Assembly: GCA_009885205.1 (NCBI GenBank)
Contig: VFLE01000006.1
Span: 1-9,357, forward strand
Length of the DNA stretch: 9,357 bases
Direction of reading: 5' to 3'
Origin: Candidatus Shapirobacteria bacterium
GTDB lineage: Bacteria > Patescibacteriota > Microgenomatia > UBA12405
The position numbers and the translations under genes were made by a program. Positions 5,897 to 9,357 of this stretch are shown here, in pieces. The notes beneath the pieces are model-generated. The model saw nothing but the letters and a program-made list of their open reading frames with translations, made no database searches and was not told where the DNA came from. Position 1 is the first letter of the stretch, and every line of letters begins with the position of its first letter.

Positions 5897-6859
5897 TCAT
5901 TTATATAGAGTAATATGTGCGTAAATATCCCCCTTCTTGGTTACATCATATATGTCATTTACATTTATTTGCGAAATTCCAACTCCGATTATTTGGATAA
6001 TCTGATTCTGTGTCATTTTCAATTTATTCTTGGATATAAAAAACGTTTTTTTACCTAAATCGACGATTATTCCGTCTTTTGTCCACACGTCATCAATAGA
6101 CGCCTCTATTTTTACGTGAATGTTGTTGTTTTCGTCTAATTTTATAGCGTCGGTCAAAATGGGTACGCACTGCACATAGAGTTCTCCTCCCAAATGATCA
6201 TATATTAACTCATGGTGCCAAAGGGGGATTATATATATTTCACCGTCTTGGTTCAATCTGTACAAATTGTTTTCAAAAAGATCGTCTATAATTGGATTCA
6301 ATATAATGCATCCGTCGTTTTGGGTCTTTTTTGAAAATGATTGCTCTACTTTTTGCAAAAACTCTTCGGATATATATAATATATCGCGGTGCGCTTTTAA
6401 CAAATCATATATTTTGGCAAATATCTTTTTATCGAGTTTTTCTAATAGAGCAATCGCCTTGGGTTCATATTTCGCAGATATGAATTCTACGACTGAAAAA
6501 AATATTTTCGACTTGATATCTTGGAATGTTTCTGATTGTAAAATTGGCGTCAAAAAAGAGAATAAAATGTCTTGATATTTCCCCCCACGAGCATTTTGAT
6601 TCGGTTGATTTGACTCGTTTAATATTTCATCTACCTCGTCTGAATCTAGATCGGCATATCCAAGATTAGTCATTAAATAATCATATGCATCGGTAATTTT
6701 GCGAAATTCTTCTGTGGCTGTTTGCGAAGGATTTTTATCTGGGTGACATTGGAGTGCTCTTCGCCTATATTGTTTTTTTAACAATTCTTCGGTGCATTCA
6801 TCTGTTACTGAAATGCATAACGTTGTGCATGCGTTTGTATATTTTGGGTCAATTGACAT
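5897..6859 (-). CDS. J-domain (DnaJ/Hsp40) co-chaperone-like protein
   Basis: The N-terminus is a J domain (about residues 8-68): helix II KKQYRRRALQ, the diagnostic HPD at 39-41 (QCHPDKNPS), and helix III EEFRKITDAYDYLM. J domains stimulate the ATPase of Hsp70. No glycine-rich linker or CXXCXGXG zinc-finger repeats follow, so this is not a type I DnaJ. Residues 75-92 are acidic and Asn/Gln-rich, then comes a helical middle (about 94-175). Residues about 195-320 look like a divergent DnaJ C-terminal beta domain, with GGELYVQCVPIL, IHVKIEASIDDVW, GIIVDLGKKTFFIS, and a final GDIYAHITLYK resembling the GDL-V-F ending of Hsp40 substrate-binding domains. The protein is probably cytosolic and may help fold or assemble viral proteins with host or viral Hsp70. 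Its ATG follows the stop of the RFC-like gene by one base, so the two genes are nearly fused and perhaps read from one transcript. Confidence 0.85.
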   Translation of the reverse strand: MSIDPKYTNACTTLCISVTDECTEELLKKQYRRRALQCHPDKNPSQTATEEFRKITDAYDYLMTNLGYADLDSDEVDEILNESNQPNQNARGGKYQDILFSFLTPILQSETFQDIKSKIFFSVVEFISAKYEPKAIALLEKLDKKIFAKIYDLLKAHRDILYISEEFLQKVEQSFSKKTQNDGCIILNPIIDDLFENNLYRLNQDGEIYIIPLWHHELIYDHLGGELYVQCVPILTDAIKLDENNNIHVKIEASIDDVWTKDGIIVDLGKKTFFISKNKLKMTQNQIIQIIGVGISQINVNDIYDVTKKGDIYAHITLYK

Positions 6860-6860
6860 T

Positions 6861-7970
6861 TCAATAATGATAGAGTTTCGTTATTATATAAAAGAAAATA
6901 CTCTCTAAATGATAAATGGGACGATAATTATTGTTGTAATATTTCAAAAATGTGTGCGTTTTTTTGAGTATATCGGAAATATCATTTGACGAGAGACGAC
7001 CTTCTTCTATAAAATGTGACAAAATATACCAAACGCATTCTATTGCATCCAAATTATATATCAAAATTTCATAAATAATATCGCGAAATTCGGTGATAAC
7101 AAGTTTGGTTGGTTTATTCATTTCTTCTATCATTGAATTGCAAATGGTATTGAATATATCTTTCGGCATAATGGTATCTGGATTGTACAATGAAAATGAT
7201 CTTACTTCTTTTGCGTTTAGAAGGCCATTCATTTCAACTTTTTCGTTCATAAATGCTTTGATCGATTCTCTACCATCAGTTAATTTCATTTTTGGATTCG
7301 ATATTTTATTTTGAAATTTTTGCAATCCGTTTTTCACAGTATCGTTTGTTTTTATAATATTTGGCCTTCTCTCGGATCCGCCAATCATATTCACGTAACA
7401 CTCTTTTTCGGGGCGCTTTAATTGAATGGGGAAACAATTATTCAATATGCTATTGGGTAAAAAACTTATGTGCTCGGTTAATATAACAAATTTTATTTGT
7501 AAATTAAGTTGTGGATGATTATACTGTTGCATGTAGCTATAAAAGATCTCGAGTAATTCATTGTGAATATTATGAAAATTTTTGCAAACAATAATTCCCA
7601 CTTTTTCAGTCTTTATCGATACAATGTCAACTATCTGTGCAAAAATCTCGTGCCATAAAAATTTTGAATTACATCCAAGAAGGGACATTTCTATTTCGTA
7701 GTGAATGTCGCTTATTCGGTACGTGTATTGCTGTTTTTCAGTTTGGATTGTCATTTTTTTATCATATTTTAACTCACTTGGACTGTATTTTTTTAGAATT
7801 CGTAATAGTTGAGAATATTTCCCTATTCCGGATGGACCGTACAGTATCAAGTTTCCAAACTGGGAAATTTTTGGGGGGAACTTGCTTATCAATGTATCCA
7901 ATTCGGGGTGCATATTATATTGTTCTACCGCGTGAATATATTCTTCGTAGTGTGTCTCGTAATATTTCAT
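6861..7970 (-). CDS. RFC3-like AAA+ clamp-loader subunit, degenerate
   Basis: The first half of this 369-residue protein follows human RFC3 (yeast Rfc5) closely: LILYGPSGIGKYSQLLRILKKY at 41-62 matches the RFC3 P-loop region, then YTYRISDIHYEIEMSLLG (82-99) parallels the RFC3 segment SNYHLEVNPSDAG, followed by a helix ending QIVDIV. FVILTEHISFLPNSI (161-175) is the sensor-1 region. Clamp loaders place the sliding clamp on primed DNA. Key residues are altered: the P-loop ends GK-Tyr rather than GK-Ser/Thr, the Walker B acidic pair is missing (IIVCKNFHN), and the SRC arginine finger is replaced by LNNC. It is therefore probably a structural, non-hydrolysing subunit, as Rfc5-type subunits partly are. 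Residues 190-369 do not obviously match the RFC collar domain but are helical. It is transcribed leftward, 62 bases after the membrane-protein gene, with an AT-rich TATA tract upstream. Confidence 0.8.
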   Translation of the reverse strand: MKYYETHYEEYIHAVEQYNMHPELDTLISKFPPKISQFGNLILYGPSGIGKYSQLLRILKKYSPSELKYDKKMTIQTEKQQYTYRISDIHYEIEMSLLGCNSKFLWHEIFAQIVDIVSIKTEKVGIIVCKNFHNIHNELLEIFYSYMQQYNHPQLNLQIKFVILTEHISFLPNSILNNCFPIQLKRPEKECYVNMIGGSERRPNIIKTNDTVKNGLQKFQNKISNPKMKLTDGRESIKAFMNEKVEMNGLLNAKEVRSFSLYNPDTIMPKDIFNTICNSMIEEMNKPTKLVITEFRDIIYEILIYNLDAIECVWYILSHFIEEGRLSSNDISDILKKTHTFLKYYNNNYRPIYHLESIFFYIITKLYHY

Positions 7971-7985
7971 TCTTATATTGAAAAT

Positions 7986-8020
7986 AATGCAAATATGCTT
8001 TATATATATATATTTGCATT
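7986..8020 (-). terminator. 11-bp hairpin after the membrane-protein gene
   Basis: AATGCAAATAT (7986-7996) pairs perfectly with ATATTTGCATT (8010-8020) around a 13-base AT loop. It begins 12 bases after the stop of the leftward membrane-protein gene and ends 15 bases before the RFC-like ATG. Mixed base content makes chance less likely than for the pure AT palindromes. A 3'-end signal of the giant-virus type is the likely role. Confidence 0.6.
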
Positions 8021-8032
8021 GTTAATTTAAGT

Positions 8033-8611
8033 TCAGCCGTCGGTGGTGTTTGCAAATTCGTTCGAAACTTTCATTTCCATAAACATATTGATAATGGCCA
8101 ACGAAAAGGATCCTACGATACAAATCGCAAAGGCGAACCTCAGTAAATCATTCATTTGTATGCTATTGTATGCAATATACAAAAACGTGATAAGGAATAA
8201 GAAAAGAATTGTTATAAGCGATATTATTTTTACCATCTTTATATTTGATTTATTGTCGCGCGATGTACGCAGATATCCGTATTTTGATACATTTGCCCAC
8301 GCATTAAGCGATAATAGCGTAACAGTTCTAAAATGTATTGTCGCAATCGGTATCAATAAAAGATAGAGGGGGAAAGAGAATTCTGCGAGATCGACCGTTC
8401 CGACTTTTACCGACGGAAGGGTAAATACTTTTCTCGCTCTTTCTTTATCTTTGTAAATATCGAAAAATAGACAAAACATATAAAATACGTGCACCGTAAA
8501 TAAGGCGCCAAATCCCACGTTTTCCAATTTTTCGGTAAAAAGACAAATAAATGTGAAAATCAATAAGATGGCTAAAAAAATGTATTTAATAAATGGAATA
8601 ATATTGATCAT
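8033..8611 (-). CDS. uncharacterised five-pass membrane protein
   Basis: I do not recognise this 192-residue protein. It has five strongly hydrophobic stretches, at about 5-25, 32-51, 77-102, 127-148 and 156-178, joined by short loops. The loop 52-72 (YKDKERARKVF) and the loop 103-126 (KYGYLRTSRDNKSNIK) are rich in basic residues. By the positive-inside rule these are probably cytosolic, which would place the N-terminus outside or in the lumen. The C-terminus is short and polar (EFANTTDG). No catalytic motif, transporter signature or zinc site is visible. It could be a virion inner-membrane protein or a factor remodelling host membranes; neither can be shown from sequence. The first ATG at 8611 is preceded by an AT-rich stretch with a hairpin. 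A stop is followed within 12 bases by another hairpin, so it is probably a single-gene transcript. Confidence 0.75.
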   Translation of the reverse strand: MINIIPFIKYIFLAILLIFTFICLFTEKLENVGFGALFTVHVFYMFCLFFDIYKDKERARKVFTLPSVKVGTVDLAEFSFPLYLLLIPIATIHFRTVTLLSLNAWANVSKYGYLRTSRDNKSNIKMVKIISLITILFLFLITFLYIAYNSIQMNDLLRFAFAICIVGSFSLAIINMFMEMKVSNEFANTTDG

Positions 8612-8635
8612 GGGTTCTACTTTATTTGGATATTA

Positions 8636-8666
8636 TTTTTATTTTTTCAACAGCTCAAAATAAAAA
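8636..8666 (-). terminator. 10-bp AT hairpin upstream of the membrane-protein gene
   Basis: TTTTTATTTT (8636-8645) pairs perfectly with AAAATAAAAA (8657-8666) around an 11-base loop containing CAACAGCTC. It lies 25 bases before the membrane-protein ATG and 66 bases beyond the TAA at 8733 that closes the broken-gene region. A terminator here implies a leftward transcript ending in this area: either the remnant's own or a long topoisomerase 3' end. Confidence 0.45.
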
Positions 8667-8732
8667 AAGGCGTTACGTACTTTTTACCTATAAAATATTA
8701 CTACTGTCTACTAAACACATACGGTAAGACGC

Positions 8733-9021
8733 TTAGAATCTCCCATTGAAACCGAGTTGCTCTAAAATATTTTTCATCATTGTCCCAGCACTATTCGACC
8801 TAGGCATAGAACTCGGGTTCAGGAATTCCTTCTACATCATCAATTAAATTGCTAAACATATCATCTTCCTTCTTTTTGTCGCATCTATGCACGTTCAAAT
8901 GCCGACTTTTTTGGCGATACGTGCCGCCCAATGCTCTTTTCGTTTTTCCATTTGAATGTATCTCTGAACGAGCGATGAGAATATAGTTGTAATACTTTTG
9001 CTTGTTTGTAAAAAAACCGTT
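8733..9021 (-). pseudogene. possible frameshifted remnant of a leftward gene
   Basis: The gap 8612-9077 holds no intact gene, but its right part reads like broken coding sequence. One leftward frame is open for 73 codons (9021-8800) without an early ATG and includes CDKKKEDDMFSNLIDDVEGIPEP. A second frame carries RYIQMEKRKEHWAARIAKK before, and NSAGTMMKNILEQLGFNGRF with a TAA at 8733 after. Restoring one A in the six-A run near 8920 and removing one C from the CCC near 8815 would join these into one continuous protein tail. A third frame is also open for part of the region, so the reconstruction is not unique. I do not recognise the family. A 3' hairpin 66 bases past 8733 fits an ancestral gene end. 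It could be a decayed gene, two sequencing errors, or chance in AT-rich DNA. The stretch 8667-8732 shows nothing I can name. Confidence 0.35.
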
Positions 9022-9025
9022 TTAC
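9008..9025 (-). terminator. weak hairpin after the topoisomerase gene
   Basis: GTAAAA (9008-9013) pairs with TTTTAC (9020-9025) around a 6-base loop, 52 bases past the topoisomerase stop. The stem is short and could be chance. It is listed because every other well-placed hairpin here follows a stop codon at a similar distance. Confidence 0.25.
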
Positions 9026-9077
9026 TTTACACACTTGAAAATTTTACACCGATAAATGAATGTGCAAACGCGGTTTA

Positions 9078-9357
9078 CTATAGAGAATGTTCTTTGTTTA
9101 TCCAAGTTATTAACGCGACATCGTCACATGTGCATGGATTTTGCTTAAATTTTTTCAAATTGAAAAACTGTGGAGCCTTCATTTTCTCGGTTTTGTAATA
9201 TACATATGGACCAAACTTTCCCGATCTGACGCTCATGTCGCTATTCAATGGCCTTAACACGTTTTTGTTTTTAGGGATAGGGGGGGGTCTTGTATTGTTT
9301 GACGATTCTGGAAGAGTCTCGGGTTCCTCCTCCTCTCTGCTGTTTAAGAATCCAAGA
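9078..9357 (-). CDS. C-terminal end of DNA topoisomerase IA (partial)
   Basis: A leftward frame is open from the window edge to a stop at 9078, giving the last 93 residues of a longer protein whose start lies beyond the window. The core SVRSGKFGPYVYYKT, preceded by VLRPLNSDM and followed by KMKAPQFFNLKKF and TCDDVALITWI, matches the C-terminal repeat of bacterial-type topoisomerase IA as found in Mimivirus-like viruses. The full enzyme relaxes negative supercoils by single-strand passage, using a tyrosine located upstream of this fragment. The piece before the repeat is acidic and proline-rich (REEEEPETLPES and RPPPIPKNKN), a likely flexible linker between C-terminal modules. An in-frame GTG at 9260 is not a start, since family-like sequence and the open frame continue upstream. 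The chain ends a few residues after the helix ITWINKEHSL. Assignment rests on this one repeat. Confidence 0.75.
   Translation of the reverse strand, partial: LGFLNSREEEEPETLPESSNNTRPPPIPKNKNVLRPLNSDMSVRSGKFGPYVYYKTEKMKAPQFFNLKKFKQNPCTCDDVALITWINKEHSL

Noticed and set aside
7637..7981. 114-codon rightward open frame
   Set aside because: It lies antisense to the RFC3-like gene, whose motifs are clear; no family pattern is visible in it.
8043..8366. 107-codon rightward open frame
   Set aside because: It is antisense to the five-pass membrane protein; strand choice and neighbours favour the leftward gene.
9078..9260. 60-codon leftward gene starting at GTG 9260
   Set aside because: The frame stays open upstream to the window edge and topoisomerase-like sequence continues, so this is the tail of a larger gene.
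1..9357. tRNA genes, CRISPR arrays, transposons or inteins
   Set aside because: No cloverleaf, spaced direct repeats, transposase motifs, terminal inverted repeats or intein splice motifs were seen on reading both strands.

Overview
The window looks like a stretch of a nucleocytoplasmic large DNA virus (giant virus), most likely an Imitervirales / extended Mimiviridae member infecting a protist or alga. The reasons are: AT-rich intergenic DNA with dense intronless genes on both strands; an exact Mimivirus-type early promoter motif (AAAATTGA) ahead of one gene; AT-rich palindromic hairpins just after several stop codons; and a gene set typical of these viruses (T7 gp2.5-like SSB, RFC3-like clamp-loader protein, J-domain protein, topoisomerase IA, FkbM/glycosyltransferase fusion). 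This assignment comes from reading the sequence, not from a database search.

Layout. 1-56: start of a leftward gene that runs off the window. 258-1487 (-): uncharacterised protein with a SAP-like segment and a block I associate with giant viruses. About 1432-2856 (+): bifunctional FkbM-type methyltransferase plus DXD-type sugar transferase, with an unresolved start and a hydrophobic segment before the catalytic part. 3016-4017 (+): gp2.5-like single-stranded DNA-binding protein, with an early promoter. It converges on a leftward block through a 15-bp perfect hairpin. The leftward block, read right to left, holds: the C-terminal end of topoisomerase IA (9357-9078), a region that looks like a broken gene (about 9021-8733), a five-pass membrane protein (8611-8033), an RFC3-like AAA+ protein (7970-6861), a J-domain protein (6859-5897), a TET/JBP-family 2-oxoglutarate dioxygenase (5871-4960) and a TET-associated glycosyltransferase, TAGT (4908-4075).

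The most notable content is the adjacent TET/JBP dioxygenase and TAGT glycosyltransferase. Together they suggest a two-step DNA hypermodification pathway: hydroxylation of the methyl group of 5-methylcytosine or thymine in DNA, then attachment of a sugar. This is analogous to trypanosome base J and to phage TET/TAGT systems, but sits here in a eukaryotic giant virus. Both proteins keep their predicted catalytic residues and both end in lysine/arginine-rich tails. The neighbouring SSB, clamp-loader-like protein and topoisomerase place the pair in a replication-related neighbourhood. No pyrimidine C5-methyltransferase is in the window, so the substrate base is undetermined.
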